A DNA stretch of 64,000 nucleotides from Pirellulaceae bacterium (GCA_026004775.1 BPJU01000003.1:410141-474140), one strand, 5' to 3'. Shown: positions 35,071 to 46,100, counted from the first letter of the stretch. Notes: generated by a model from the sequence alone, not told the origin. Translations and numbers: made by a program.

Positions 35071-36402
35071 ATGTCCTTTTCTTATGAAGAGCGCCGGCGA
35101 TTGGAACAGATGGCCCGTGACGAGCTTCGTCACTTCCAGTTAGATCGTTTTCGCCGACTTTTAGAAATAATTCTACCGCATAATGAGTTTTATAGCAAAA
35201 AATTTCATGGCATTTCGTTGCCGATCCGAACATGGGAAGAGTTTTGTTCGCTGCCGTTTACGACCAAAGACGAGCTATGTACGAGGCAGGACGGACTGGC
35301 AGCGAATCTGACATTCCCGGTCGAGCGTTACGTGCGGTTGCATCGCACGTCGGGTAGCCGCGGGCGGCCGTTGACGGTACTGGATACGCCCGAAGACTGG
35401 CAGTGGTGGCTGGAAGGGTGGCAATTCGTATTGGATGCCGCGGGCCTTCAAGCAGGCCACAGGGTGGTACTGGCGTTTTCGTTCGGGCCATTTATTGGGT
35501 TCTGGAGTGCGTACGAAGCGTGTGCGGCTCGCCGGGCACTGGTCGTTCCCACGGGCGGCATGAGCACCGCGGCTCGCTTGGAACTGATCGCTCAATTGCA
35601 ACCCCAGTTTGTCCTGTCCACCCCCAGCTATGCACTGCGGATGGCCGAAGTGGCACGGGAAAGGGGCTGGCCGTTGCATTCCTGGGGGGTCGAAGCTCTG
35701 ATCGTGGCGGGCGAACCGGGCGGCTCCATACCTTCCACCCGCGCCCGCATCGAACAAGCCTGGGGCGCTCGAGTAATCGACCACGCCGGCGCTACGGAAG
35801 TCGGCCCCTGGGGGTATGCCGATGAAAACCGTGTAGGACTGTATGTAAACGAAAGCCAATTCATCGCCGAATTCAGACCTTTGGACCAAGTACACTGCCT
35901 GGACGATACCCAGGGCCGGCCGGCCGAGTTGGTACTGACCACACTGGGAAGAACCGGTTGCCCTGTGATCCGCTACCGAACGGGTGATGTCGTGCTCCCT
36001 CACCGACACCATACCGGGCGAACCCGATTCGTGTTACTGGAAGGTGGTGTGCTGGGCCGGGCAGACGACATGGTCATCGTGCGGGGTGTCAATATCTTTC
36101 CCTCAGCCCTGGAAGAGGTGCTGCGAGAGCTTGCCGAAGTAGAAGAATTCCGGATCACAGTCTATCGCCACCAGGAACTGGACCAACTGCGGATCGAGGT
36201 GGAAGATGCGCTGCATCAGCCGCAGCGGATTGCCGACTTGATCCAACGCCGCATCGGGATACGCGTGGAAGTGGTGGACGTGCCGGCCGGCACCCTGCCT
36301 CGGTTCGAGGGGAAAGGCCGGCGGTTCGTTGATCTGAGAAGCGCAGAATCCCGCAAACCTCCGCCGCCTGCCGACCAGCTTGACTCATTGGGCGGCTCCT
36401 GA
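35071..36402 (+). CDS. PaaK-like adenylate-forming CoA ligase
   Basis: A 443-residue ANL-superfamily enzyme related to phenylacetate-CoA ligase. It has the phosphate-binding LHRTSGSRGRPLTVL (about 91-105), GATEVGPWGY as the A5 motif, RYRTGDVVLP (about 305-314), GRADDMVIVRGVNIFPSALE, and the C-terminal domain with LPRFEGKGRR, whose lysine sits where the adenylation lysine is expected. Such enzymes activate aromatic or other carboxylic acids as acyl-AMP and then acyl-CoA. ATG 35071 follows AAGGA at about 9 bases; a GTG at 35053 is possible. The first 150 bases are AT-rich. It precedes the class V aminotransferase by 101 bases; a shared pathway with it is an inference. Substrate unknown. Confidence 0.8.
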   Translation: MSFSYEERRRLEQMARDELRHFQLDRFRRLLEIILPHNEFYSKKFHGISLPIRTWEEFCSLPFTTKDELCTRQDGLAANLTFPVERYVRLHRTSGSRGRPLTVLDTPEDWQWWLEGWQFVLDAAGLQAGHRVVLAFSFGPFIGFWSAYEACAARRALVVPTGGMSTAARLELIAQLQPQFVLSTPSYALRMAEVARERGWPLHSWGVEALIVAGEPGGSIPSTRARIEQAWGARVIDHAGATEVGPWGYADENRVGLYVNESQFIAEFRPLDQVHCLDDTQGRPAELVLTTLGRTGCPVIRYRTGDVVLPHRHHTGRTRFVLLEGGVLGRADDMVIVRGVNIFPSALEEVLRELAEVEEFRITVYRHQELDQLRIEVEDALHQPQRIADLIQRRIGIRVEVVDVPAGTLPRFEGKGRRFVDLRSAESRKPPPPADQLDSLGGS

Positions 36403-36503
36403 CATAGCTGTTTTATTAAAGGTTAAACACCATAGTGATCCACGCAGCACAATACCTTCGGGTTTCCCTCTGACTTCGTTGTATTATCAAGAAAGGCCAG
36501 ACG

Positions 36504-37760
36504 GTGAGCACGGTTTTTGACGTTCCAACCTGGGCACGACCTCATTTCCCGGCACTTTCTCTGCAGGTCAATGGCAATCGGGCCGTATTTCTGGACGGCC
36601 CAGCCGGAACGCAGGTTCCTGTGGAGGTCGCCGATGCGGTACGCCAATATCTCTTGTCTGCCAATGCCAATCATGGTGGCGTGTTTTGGACCAGTCGCAA
36701 GAGCGATGAATTGGTGGCGGCAGCTCATCAGGCAGCGGCCGATCTGCTTGGTGCCGGCGATCCAGCCACCGTGATCTTCGGCCCCAACATGACCACGCTC
36801 ACGTTTGCCATATCACGAGCCATTGCCCGCACCTGGAAGCCCGGTGACGAGGTGATCGTGACCGACTTGGACCACGACGCGAACATCACCCCTTGGGTCA
36901 GGGCTGCCCAGGACGCAGGAGCCGTCGTGAAGGTAATGCCTGTTCGTCCAGAGGATTGTACTTTGGACTTGGATGCGTTTGAGAATCTGTTAAGTGAGCG
37001 GACGCGTCTGGTGGCGGTGGGTTATGCGTCGAACGCCGTCGGCACCCTTAATCCGATCGACCGCATCTGTCGGGCGGCTCATCGGGTAGGTGCATGGTGC
37101 TTTGTTGATGCGGTGCATGCAGCTCCCCATCGACGGATCGATGTGGGGCGGTTGGATTGTGATTTTTTGGTGTGTTCGGCATATAAGTTCTTCGGACCCC
37201 ATCTTGGTATCCTGTGGGGCCGGCGTGAATTATTAGAAGACCTGCCGGCTTACAAAGTACGGCCGGCTCCGGAGCAGTTACCCGACAAATGGATGACCGG
37301 CACACAGCCCTTCGAATTGATAGAAGGGATGCGGGCGGCAGTCGATTATCTGGCTGAGCTGGGGCGAACCGGCGAGGGAAAGCCGCACCTTGATCGCCGG
37401 CTCGCCTTGGATGCAGCGTACCGGGCGATCGAAGCGCATGAACAACTTCTGGTGCGCCATCTGTTGGAACGTCTTGAAGCAATCCGACCGTTGCGGGTGT
37501 GGGGCATCACGGATCGGCAGCGCATGCAGGAGCGCGTCGCCACCGTATCGGTGAGCCACCGGCGGGTCCCGGCGGTCGAATTGGCCAAGGAACTGGCGGC
37601 GCAAGGCATTTTTGTATGGCATGGAAATTTCTACGCGCTGCGGCTCACCGAGCTTCTGAATCTCGAACCACATGGGATGCTGCGGATCGGTGCGGTCCAC
37701 TACAATACTCTCGAAGAAATCGATCGTTTGGCCGATCTGCTTGCCCATCTGACCGGATAA
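36504..37760 (+). CDS. Class V aminotransferase of the VC1184 cysteine-desulfurase-like subfamily
   Basis: A 418-residue PLP enzyme. The opening FLDGPAGTQVPVEVADAV and NANHGGVFWTSRKSDEL match the VC1184 subfamily as I know it. The PLP lysine is in VCSAYKFFGPHLGILWG and the ring-stacking/phosphate site in DAVHAAPHRRIDV. The C-terminal loop that carries the persulfide cysteine in NifS/SufS has no Cys here (GIFVWHGNFYALRL), so true desulfurase activity is doubtful; epimerase, lyase or transaminase chemistry is as likely. GTG 36504 has AAAGG upstream. It follows the PaaK-like ligase on the same strand. Confidence 0.8.
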   Translation: MSTVFDVPTWARPHFPALSLQVNGNRAVFLDGPAGTQVPVEVADAVRQYLLSANANHGGVFWTSRKSDELVAAAHQAAADLLGAGDPATVIFGPNMTTLTFAISRAIARTWKPGDEVIVTDLDHDANITPWVRAAQDAGAVVKVMPVRPEDCTLDLDAFENLLSERTRLVAVGYASNAVGTLNPIDRICRAAHRVGAWCFVDAVHAAPHRRIDVGRLDCDFLVCSAYKFFGPHLGILWGRRELLEDLPAYKVRPAPEQLPDKWMTGTQPFELIEGMRAAVDYLAELGRTGEGKPHLDRRLALDAAYRAIEAHEQLLVRHLLERLEAIRPLRVWGITDRQRMQERVATVSVSHRRVPAVELAKELAAQGIFVWHGNFYALRLTELLNLEPHGMLRIGAVHYNTLEEIDRLADLLAHLTG

Positions 37761-38104
37761 GAAAACAAACTGCTTTTCCGCCAGTCCATACGAGCGGCCA
37801 CCACAATATCGCTCGGTGCCGGCTTCCACTACAATGGAAAGAGTGCCCGCAGGGTCACCGGTGGTTCGATCCTCGGGCGTCGTGACGGAAGGCAACCCGC
37901 AGCCGGTAACCGGTCACCCTTCCAGCGGATAGGGACGATTTGCCACTGCATAGTGGCACTGTCGGCGATGGGCGTGGTTTTCTATCGGGCTTTTCCCGGT
38001 GTGTGAGGCCGTGACCTGAAGCGGATCGGTACGGCCGAGAAGGCGAAGGGGAGAGCCGGTGAAGGGGCTGGCTTGGCGGCTGGAGGCCCAAGAGGTTTTT
38101 TTGG
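37761..38104. other. Non-coding interval before the DinG-type helicase gene
   Basis: These 344 bases hold only short frames without ribosome sites or family features. No promoter with a good -35/-10 pair, terminator or strong repeat was seen. The helicase ATG at 38105 follows directly on a T-rich stretch (gtttttttgg) without a clear Shine-Dalgarno. Confidence 0.5.
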
Positions 38105-40102
38105 ATGGCTGAGATTCTCTTACCGGACGATGTGCTGGGGCAGAACGGTTTGGTGGCCAAACGGCTCGCGAATTACGAGAGCCGGCCCCAGCAACTGGAG
38201 ATGGCCCGCGCTGTGCACCAGGCTCTGTGCGACGGCCACCATCTGATTGTCGAAGCGGGAACAGGTACGGGTAAATCGTTCGCCTATCTGGTTCCGGCAA
38301 TCCTGGCGGTTGCCGGCCCGGAAAACACACGGGCGCTGAAACGCATCGTGATTTCCACCCATACAATCAGCCTTCAGGAACAATTGTTGGGCAAGGACAT
38401 ACCGTTCTTGAATGCCGTGATACCCTACGAATTCAGTACCGTGCTGGTCAAAGGGCGCGGCAATTACGTCAGTCTGCGGCGGCTGGAGTTAGCGGCCAAG
38501 CGAGCCCATTCGTTGTTCGGTGACGAACCGGAATGGGAGCAAGTGGCCAAACTGGTTGCCTGGTCCCGCAGCACGGGTGACGGATCGCTCAGCGATCTGG
38601 ATTTCAAACCATTGCCGCAGGTGTGGGATGAAGTGGCAAGTACCACCGACAACTGCCTGGGCAAGCGATGCCCCAGCTACGCATCCTGCTTTTATTTCGC
38701 CGCTCGCCGGCGCATGTACCATGCTCAGATCTTGATCGTGAACCATGCCCTGTTTTTCACCGACCTGGCCCTGCGGGACCAGGACGCCGGTTTCTTGCCT
38801 CCTTACGATGCCGTGATCTTTGACGAAGCGCACAGTATCGAGTCGGTAGCCGGCGAGCATTTCGGCTTGAGGATTACGTCCGGTCAGGTCAACTATGTAC
38901 TCTATCGGCTTTACAATCCGAACACGCAACGCGGTTTGTGCCGGCTAAAAATTCTGGCCAACCTGCGTCCTGACGTGCAAGAGTGTCTGGAGATCAGCCG
39001 CCAGTTCTTCGACACTGTGCTGGAAGAGATGGGTGACTTGACGACGCGGCGGTTTATCCGCCGTCCGGCCATCGAGAACCGGCTGTCACCGGCGCTACTG
39101 GAGCTGGCTGACAAGTTGCGCGACGCGGCCACGCGCGCCCACAACGAATCGGAGAAACTGGACATCCAGTCGGCTGCCAATCGGCTGGTGGCATTGGCCA
39201 ACGCCACCTCCGACTGGTTAGGCCAGAAGTTGAGCGATTCGGTGTATTGGATCGAGGTGACGGCGACACGCCGCGGCTTCCCGCGCGTGGAAATGATCGC
39301 GGTTCCGATCGACATTGGTCCTGTCCTGCGGGAAAAGTTATTCAATGTCGTCCGATCGGTGATCCTTACCAGCGCCACACTCTCTACCGGTCGAAAACCG
39401 TCGTTCGACTTTTTCCAGTCCCGCATCGGCCTGACACATGCCGAAAAGCTCCGCTTGGGCAGCCCGTTCGATTACCGCAGGCAGGCAAAACTGATTTTGT
39501 TGGAGAATATGCCCGACCCTTCGTCGGATGCTTCCCGATATGAGGCGGCGGTCCCGGTGATGATCCGCCGATACGTGGAGAGAAGCGGCGGGCGTGCTTT
39601 CGTGTTGTTCACCAGTTACCAGGCGCTGAAATCGGCCAAGGCGGCGCTGTCCGACTGGCTGTTGGCGGAGAACTTGAAACTTATAAGTCAAGATGAGTAC
39701 GCATCGCGTGCCAAGATGGTAGAAGAATTCCGTAATAATCCTCGTAGCGTGCTATTCGGCACCGACAGCTTTTGGCAGGGTGTCGATGTGCCGGGGGATG
39801 CGCTTCAAAACGTGATCATCACCAAGCTCCCGTTCAGTGTGCCCGATCATCCGCTGCTGGAGGCTCGGCTGGAACAGATTCGCCGTGCGGGAGGCAACCC
39901 GTTTCGCGACTATCAGTTGCCGGAAGCGGTGATCAAACTGCGGCAAGGTTTTGGACGTCTGATCCGTACCAAGACCGACACGGGTATGGTGGTGATTCTG
40001 GATCCGCGCATCCATACAAAACCGTATGGCAGGCTGTTTCTGGAATCGCTGCCGGAGTGCGAACTGATTTACGAATCGGCAGAAGTGGGTGCAAAATCGT
40101 GA
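38105..40102 (+). CDS. dinG: DinG/XPD-family ATP-dependent DNA helicase
   Basis: A 665-residue superfamily 2 helicase. It has Walker A VEAGTGTGKSFAYLVP (about 50-65), motif Ia RIVISTHTISLQEQL, cysteines of the XPD/DinG iron-sulfur cluster (CLGKRCPSYASC), NHALFFTD, the DEAH box in IFDEAHSIESV, ILTSATLS (motif III/IV region) and the C-terminal FGTDSFWQGVDVPG and LRQGFGRLIRT (motifs V and VI). Members unwind DNA 5' to 3' and clear R-loops or damage intermediates. No N-terminal exonuclease domain is present. The 3' end overlaps the convergent MFS gene by 34 bases. The symbol is given for the family, not for proven orthology. Confidence 0.9.
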   Translation: MAEILLPDDVLGQNGLVAKRLANYESRPQQLEMARAVHQALCDGHHLIVEAGTGTGKSFAYLVPAILAVAGPENTRALKRIVISTHTISLQEQLLGKDIPFLNAVIPYEFSTVLVKGRGNYVSLRRLELAAKRAHSLFGDEPEWEQVAKLVAWSRSTGDGSLSDLDFKPLPQVWDEVASTTDNCLGKRCPSYASCFYFAARRRMYHAQILIVNHALFFTDLALRDQDAGFLPPYDAVIFDEAHSIESVAGEHFGLRITSGQVNYVLYRLYNPNTQRGLCRLKILANLRPDVQECLEISRQFFDTVLEEMGDLTTRRFIRRPAIENRLSPALLELADKLRDAATRAHNESEKLDIQSAANRLVALANATSDWLGQKLSDSVYWIEVTATRRGFPRVEMIAVPIDIGPVLREKLFNVVRSVILTSATLSTGRKPSFDFFQSRIGLTHAEKLRLGSPFDYRRQAKLILLENMPDPSSDASRYEAAVPVMIRRYVERSGGRAFVLFTSYQALKSAKAALSDWLLAENLKLISQDEYASRAKMVEEFRNNPRSVLFGTDSFWQGVDVPGDALQNVIITKLPFSVPDHPLLEARLEQIRRAGGNPFRDYQLPEAVIKLRQGFGRLIRTKTDTGMVVILDPRIHTKPYGRLFLESLPECELIYESAEVGAKS

Positions 40103-41352
40103 CCGGACCGGCCTGCGATTTGTACCATGATCAGCCCCAGCAGCATCAAGGCGGAAGCGGCCACATACGGCAGCCATACGGCGGCTTTGAGCATCGGAAT
40201 GCCCAGGGCCGGACCGAGAATGCGTGCCAGGGCATTGATACTTTGGCCTATCCCCAAAACACCGCCTTGTTCGTCCGGTGCCGTACGGCGTGACAGCAGC
40301 GAGTTGAGCGACGGCTGCATGAAGGCGAATCCGCTCACCACCAGCGCCAGTGCTGCCAGCAGCACAGGCACCGACCGCCAATGGATTGCCGCGATCACCA
40401 CTACAAAGCCGGCCAATTCTGCCACGGCTCCCACCACGGCCATCGCCGACTCGCTGACCAGCCCCGCCAAGCGCCGCACAACGCCGCCCTGAACCAGACT
40501 CAACAACAGCCCAATGTACGAATACGTCAGGCACACTTCGCCCCACGAAAAATGAAACGGCAGCTCCGATGCACCCTCTCCCCGCTGCGGTCCTTTGATC
40601 AACATCGACAGAGTCGTCTCGAATTTGGCAAAGGAAAATACGCACACGAACATGGCAGCCAGCAGCATGCCGATCGACGGCCGTTGCAACGCCAGGCGAA
40701 GCGCCCCAACATCCCACCACCGATGCGCGCTGGCCGACTTGCTATGACGCGACTCCGGCAGCCAGAACACCGCCATCGCCAGGGCAATCATGGAAAGGGC
40801 GGCTGCCACATAACCGGGCCACGGACCGGGTACTCCATGGCGATCCGGCACCGCCAAAAAACCGACCAGTGGCCCAAAGGTAAACCCCAGGCCGAAAGCC
40901 ATGCCGATAAGCGCCATTCCTTTGTGCCGCTGCTGAGCGGTCGTCGAATCGGCGATATAAGCCTGTGCCGTGGGAATCGTAGCTCCGGCAATGCCCGCCC
41001 CGACTCGCGAAAAAAACAACAGCCAGAAATGCTGATAAATCGTGGCGATGGCAAAGGAGAGATAGAAAAAAACCGAACCACACAAACCGACGATCAGCAC
41101 CGGACGGCGGCCCACGCGATCCGATATACGCCCCCAGATTGGCGCAAAAAGAAACTGCATGGCCGAATACGAAGCCATCAACGCGCCGATCTGCCATCCC
41201 GCCTCGTCCACCGTAAACTGGTCGGCGTAGATCGGCAGCAACGGCACGACGATGCCGAACCCCAACAGATCCACAAAAACGGTCAGAAAAATCACCCACA
41301 GCGAACCGCGCCCTGGCCCCTCCGGCTGCCGCAAGTCGCTGGATCCAGTCAT
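40069..41352 (-). CDS. MFS transporter (TetA-like drug:proton antiporter family)
   Basis: A 427-residue protein with about 12 hydrophobic helices. Motif A appears as GRISDRVGRRPVLIVG after helix 2 (about 70-85), the opening FLTVFVDLLGFGIVVPLLP matches TetA-like MFS proteins, and the second half repeats a motif-A-like GGVVRRLAGLV. It is an efflux or uptake carrier of the cytoplasmic membrane; the substrate cannot be told. ATG 41352 has AAGGA four to five bases upstream; ATG 41373 lacks a site. It lies downstream of the DUF4340 gene on the same strand after 90 bases, and converges with dinG. Confidence 0.85.
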   Translation of the reverse strand: MTGSSDLRQPEGPGRGSLWVIFLTVFVDLLGFGIVVPLLPIYADQFTVDEAGWQIGALMASYSAMQFLFAPIWGRISDRVGRRPVLIVGLCGSVFFYLSFAIATIYQHFWLLFFSRVGAGIAGATIPTAQAYIADSTTAQQRHKGMALIGMAFGLGFTFGPLVGFLAVPDRHGVPGPWPGYVAAALSMIALAMAVFWLPESRHSKSASAHRWWDVGALRLALQRPSIGMLLAAMFVCVFSFAKFETTLSMLIKGPQRGEGASELPFHFSWGEVCLTYSYIGLLLSLVQGGVVRRLAGLVSESAMAVVGAVAELAGFVVVIAAIHWRSVPVLLAALALVVSGFAFMQPSLNSLLSRRTAPDEQGGVLGIGQSINALARILGPALGIPMLKAAVWLPYVAASALMLLGLIMVQIAGRSGHDFAPTSADS

Positions 41353-41442
41353 ACTTCCTTCTCTACTGCTCATTCAGGCGGCTACCGGCAAGCCAGCACC
41401 GGGCAAAAAGAACACCGAACACAGCGCACGGCGCAAGCGCGG

Positions 41443-43125
41443 TTACTTCTTGAGACCTTCCTTCTCCAAAGCCCGGAAAGCGTCGATACCGAATCCTTCC
41501 TCGGTCGTGCCCGTCTTGGCCCGGAAGATGTCGCTGCGACTCAAGTGGATCTTGCGGTACATGTCTTCGGAAATCACATAGTACCAGTCGGCGAACCGAT
41601 TGTTCAGTTCGCGCACGCGTTGTTGGGCCTTCTTGATCTTCTCGTCCCGCTCGTCCAACTTCCGCTGATACTCTTTTTCCGCCTTTTGGCGCTCGGCCGC
41701 TTGTTCTTCGTTTTCCTGAGAGGCGGTACCTGACGTCGTATCACCTTTTTGCTCGCCGGAGCCAGCTTGGCTCGACGGTTGTTGGTTGGTGTCGCTCGGC
41801 TGCTCGTTCTGCTTATCGTTCCCCTGCTGGCCCATCCCACCCGAGGACGTCTCTGTCCCATTTGCCTCCGCGCCGGCCGCACCGCTCTCGGCCCCTTGAG
41901 CCGGTTTGTCACTTGCCGTGGGTTGCGGGGCAGGATTCGCCAGAATCGCCGGTTTTTCGGGCATCGGGAAGCGCGATTCGTCAAAACGCGCCATCACAAA
42001 CAGGAAACGGTTCAACTTATCGGAATTGGGATCTTTCACCGTATTGCCGAATCTCAGTATGTACTCGACACCATCATTCATGCCGACATGGATTTCCCCG
42101 TTGGCCGACAGCAACTCCACTTTTTCGGAATTATTGCGAGCCAACGGATAGAAGCCTTTTTCGATCAACGATTGCACGCTTTCAGCATCGTTCAAGAAAC
42201 CGCGGTCGGCCCGCAAATCGGCCCCCATCCCTTTGGGCTTGCGGAAAACGTCTACGATTTGCAAGTCATCCAGGGCATTCTTCAGGTCATTGAGTTTGGT
42301 GGTATTCAGCTCTTCGCCTTCGGCCATTTGAGCCGGCACGGGTTGTCCACGGCGAAACAGCATGTACTGGTCCAGCGTCCATTGGCCTTTGGACGAATCC
42401 CATTTGAGTTTCACGTCCAGACGGTGATCCGGACGAAATACACCCGGTTCAACGGGTACCAGTGAATAATCCTGAACGCGGATATCGGCGATGTCCCAGG
42501 AATTGAGCTTCAACAGATCTTTTTCGATCCAATCTTCGAACCGCGTACTGAGCTTGGACGGGTCGATCGACACCACGTACACGATGTCCTGGCCGGGCCG
42601 GCGCACAAAATGTTCATTGTGCATCGAATTCTTGACCGGCTTGCCGATGATCAGATTGGCCAGCTTGTCGCCGTCCCGATCTTCCACCGTCACCAGCGTG
42701 CCGACGCCGGAAGCCGAAGAAGCATTTTCTTCCGTCGGTTCCACCACGCCGTACAGGGCGTGATCTTCCGGAACCATGCTGGCGATGTCCAGGATTTTCA
42801 TGTCGATAAACAGCAGGCTGACATCGCGCATCTGGTTCTCGGCATCGGCTGGGTAGCCATTGTGCGAGGGGATGATCCACAGGTCGGTCTTTTTGTCGCG
42901 CGCTACCTCGAACTTGGTCAGTTGGCCGACATCCTGATTGACCTTGACGATTTCCAGACGGGCGGCAGCGGCCGGGTCGGTAAAATCGGGAAAGAGCGGT
43001 TTTTGGACCTGTTTCCTTACCTCATCGGCGGTGAACTCTTGATCTTTGGGGCGAGTAACCAGCGCGATCACAGCCACGAGCAGTGCCAGTCCGGCTGCCG
43101 TCAAGGTTTTCATTCCCTCAGTCAC
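41443..43125 (-). CDS. DUF4340-type protein of the gliding-like ABC system
   Basis: A 560-residue protein: an N-terminal membrane anchor (TAAGLALLVAVIALVTRP), then beta-rich DUF4340 repeats (FEVARDKKTDLWIIPSHNGY, WTLDQYMLFRRGQPVP, GEIHVGMNDGVEYILRFG) and a C-terminal section poor in order (about residues 395-480, rich in Gln, Ser, Gly, Thr) followed by a charged coiled coil (AERQKAEKEYQRKLDERDEK). DUF4340 genes commonly follow GldG genes; the domain is exported and its role is unknown. GGGAGG before GTG 43125 supports that start; ATG 43113 is possible. It starts 70 bases after the gldFG stop, as third gene of the operon. Confidence 0.8.
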   Translation of the reverse strand: MTEGMKTLTAAGLALLVAVIALVTRPKDQEFTADEVRKQVQKPLFPDFTDPAAAARLEIVKVNQDVGQLTKFEVARDKKTDLWIIPSHNGYPADAENQMRDVSLLFIDMKILDIASMVPEDHALYGVVEPTEENASSASGVGTLVTVEDRDGDKLANLIIGKPVKNSMHNEHFVRRPGQDIVYVVSIDPSKLSTRFEDWIEKDLLKLNSWDIADIRVQDYSLVPVEPGVFRPDHRLDVKLKWDSSKGQWTLDQYMLFRRGQPVPAQMAEGEELNTTKLNDLKNALDDLQIVDVFRKPKGMGADLRADRGFLNDAESVQSLIEKGFYPLARNNSEKVELLSANGEIHVGMNDGVEYILRFGNTVKDPNSDKLNRFLFVMARFDESRFPMPEKPAILANPAPQPTASDKPAQGAESGAAGAEANGTETSSGGMGQQGNDKQNEQPSDTNQQPSSQAGSGEQKGDTTSGTASQENEEQAAERQKAEKEYQRKLDERDEKIKKAQQRVRELNNRFADWYYVISEDMYRKIHLSRSDIFRAKTGTTEEGFGIDAFRALEKEGLKK

Positions 43126-43195
43126 GACGGTTACCTCCCTTCAATAACAAGCGCCAGACGATTCAGTCCCATCGCCCGACAACTTACCTTTGATG

Positions 43196-46100
43196 CTACA
43201 TTACAAGACGCCTGCGCGAAATTGACTCGCGTTCGCGCAGCCGCCGGCGAGTGAAAATAACCACCCCCACCAGAAGCGGCGGAACGGGCGGCAAGAGGAT
43301 TGCCCCCAATTTATATTTGTATTGGATTTCCGCAATGATCCGATCGGTCTTCCGCTGGATTTCCTGGATCTTGCGGTCGCGATCGCGAGCCAACTCGTTA
43401 CGGCGCTGCTCCAGGCGCCGGCGTGCAAGTTCCCGAGCCGCCTGCAACTTCTGGAGCGCCACCAGCACCTCGTTCGGGTCGACCGCCTCACCGGCTTGCT
43501 GCTTCTTTACCAGTTCATCATAACGATCTTGCAACTCTTTCTCCGCTTTGCGGCTCTCCGCTTCGGCCTGCTCGATCGCCTTGTTGAATTCTTCCATGAA
43601 TCGGTGGCGCTGAACCAGTTCTTCTTGCCGCGCCGATTCCGTCTGGTTCTCGATATGCCGCAAGTTATAGTACACCGGGCGATGTTTGCGGATCGTCATG
43701 TAATCCTCGATCCCCGCCAGATAATCAATGGCATTCAGAATAAACGTGACATTTTCGAACCGCCACCGAATCCCTTCAGGGTCTTCGTCCGGCCGAGCCC
43801 TGATCTGCAAGAAGGCATTCATCATTAGATCCAGGTCGGTGACATAGATCACGCGAATACCTTTGCGCTCTGGCTTGGCAGCTTCCCCATTCTTGGGCTG
43901 TTCACTGCTCTTCGTCTTGCTTTGCGAGGAGTCGGCTTTTTCTTTTCCCTCCTTGTGCGATTGATCGCTGTCGCTCTGCTGGTCCTGGGCCTGGTTCGAC
44001 TCATCCTGGGAGGCGTCGTCTTGCCGAAGTTCATCCTCGGCATCCGTAGAAGTGTCCTCCGGCGACTGCCCATCGGCATCCAAAGGAGCGCTGGTGGGTG
44101 TAGTATCCTCCAACAGTTTTTTCTCTTGCGGGAGCTCACCCGTAATAAGGGCCGCCAGGATCTGCGCTCCGGTCGGTTCGCCTTGCAGCAGCTTGAGCAT
44201 ACGGGTGTCTCGCAGGTTTTCGCGGAACGTCATATACGAGATACGTCCCGCCTGGGTGCCGGTCTTCACCAGCACCGTAAAATCGAGCTTGTTACTCGGC
44301 TTCTCTTCGATCATGCCCGGTATCGGGAACAGAATCTCCGGCAAACCGGAGGTGATGGGGTGCTGGGGATTGAGCGAATCGGCGCCACCCGGGGCTTCCG
44401 GCGAGGCGAACACCCACGTATCCGGCACGCCGCTCAGTTGGAGCTTTGGATACGGATTGTAATCCTGCCAGGCCAGCTTCGGTTGCACACCGGTGAATCC
44501 GCCGGGATCCGATGGCACGATCAGCCCCAGCAGGTCCCAGAGTTTTTGGATATCGCCCTTCGGTTGCGGTCCTTGCATCATGCCGAACATACCGCCCGGT
44601 CCTCGCCGCGGCTCGGCCGTCCCGGGAGCCACTCCCAGCACCGGCATCGGATCCTCGAAAATCGCCGTGGGCACTCCCGCGCGGATAGCAGCTAATAGAT
44701 TGTCCAGTCCCTCCGGGCTGAGCGAAGAGGGCTGCACTACCATTAACACATCATACTTGTCCGGCTCGATGGGCGATTCCGGATCGACCTGCTCCACATC
44801 AAACTGCTTTTGCAGTTCGTCCAGAATCATCTGCTGGGGGATGGTACGGAATTCCCCTCCTTCGAACGTCGGCATGGAGAAGAGCTGGGCATCGGTGCGC
44901 ACCACGCCTAATTTCCAGCGTTTTCCTTTGGCCACGGTCGTGAGCGACCGGATCAATTCGTATTCCACCGACACTCCGTAATCGAAAAACGGCACGACGA
45001 CCTTTTCCAATCCGCACGTGAAAGCGGCCCCCAGAATCACCTGCTCATCACGGATCGCCCCTCGGCTTCGCGTCTGGATCGTCTGCGGCCGTATACCGAA
45101 CCGGCGTTCAGCCAGTACCGCCTCTTCGCTGAACGGTTCCAAATTATCATGCAAGCGAACGTGAATGGACGAACTCTTGGCGGAGAATTCCTTCAGCAGC
45201 GAACGCAAATTGTACGCCGTCTGCACGTATTGTTCGGGTATCTGGGCACTGATGAAAGCGTCGACGTAGATCGGGTATTGCGGTTTGAGGTTCCGCACCA
45301 GACGCAGGGTGTCCGGGGAAAGCGAGCTGACACGGCCGCGCGTGACATCCTGCCGCAGATCGTGGTTGGTAAAGATCACGGTCAAGCTGACGGCCAGGAT
45401 CAACAGCGACAAGGTACGAGCCGCGTAATGGCCGATGTAGCGAGTTCCTTCACGACCGCCCCACCAGTGCCGGCTGCCGATCAAGATCATGCACAGATAC
45501 AACCCGGCTACCACAATCGCCAGAAAATAGGTGATGCTCGACAAACTCACCACCCCGCGGCCGAAATCATCCAGCTTGGCCGTAATGCTCCAGGAAGCGA
45601 TCGCCAGAGCCAGCCGCCGTGACGGAATAATGGCATCGGCGAATTCCAAAAACACCAGGGGTGCATTGAAAACCGTCCCCAAAATAAACCCCACCGTCAG
45701 GTTGCGGGTCAAAAATGAGGCCACCATCCCCAACGATAACATGGCCAGCCCGGTCAACCAGTAACCGAAATAGTTGGCACAAAGCAATCCCGTATCCAAC
45801 CGCCCCAGTGTCAACAAGACCAGCACCATATAATGGCAGAGCTGGGCAAACAGCAGCGAGGCGCTGTAAATCGCCGCGGCCGCCAGGTACTTGCCGATCA
45901 CCACATCGAAATCATCGGCAGGCAATGTCAGTAAAAGTTCGTCAGTACCCTGCCGCCGCTCGTCCGCCCAGATACTCATCGTGATAGCAGGAATGAAAAC
46001 CAACATGATATAGGGAAAGTAGATATTCAACTGGTCTAAACTTGCCAGATTCGCTGCGAAAAACTCGTGGGGCCAGAAAGCAGCAAACGAGCTCAATAAT

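Noticed and set aside
36504-37760. Naming the class V aminotransferase sufS or nifS
   Set aside because: No persulfide cysteine in the C-terminal loop and no Fe-S assembly genes nearby.
40381-41733. 450-codon plus-strand frame
   Set aside because: Antisense to the MFS transporter and the end of the DUF4340 gene; highly basic and without domains.
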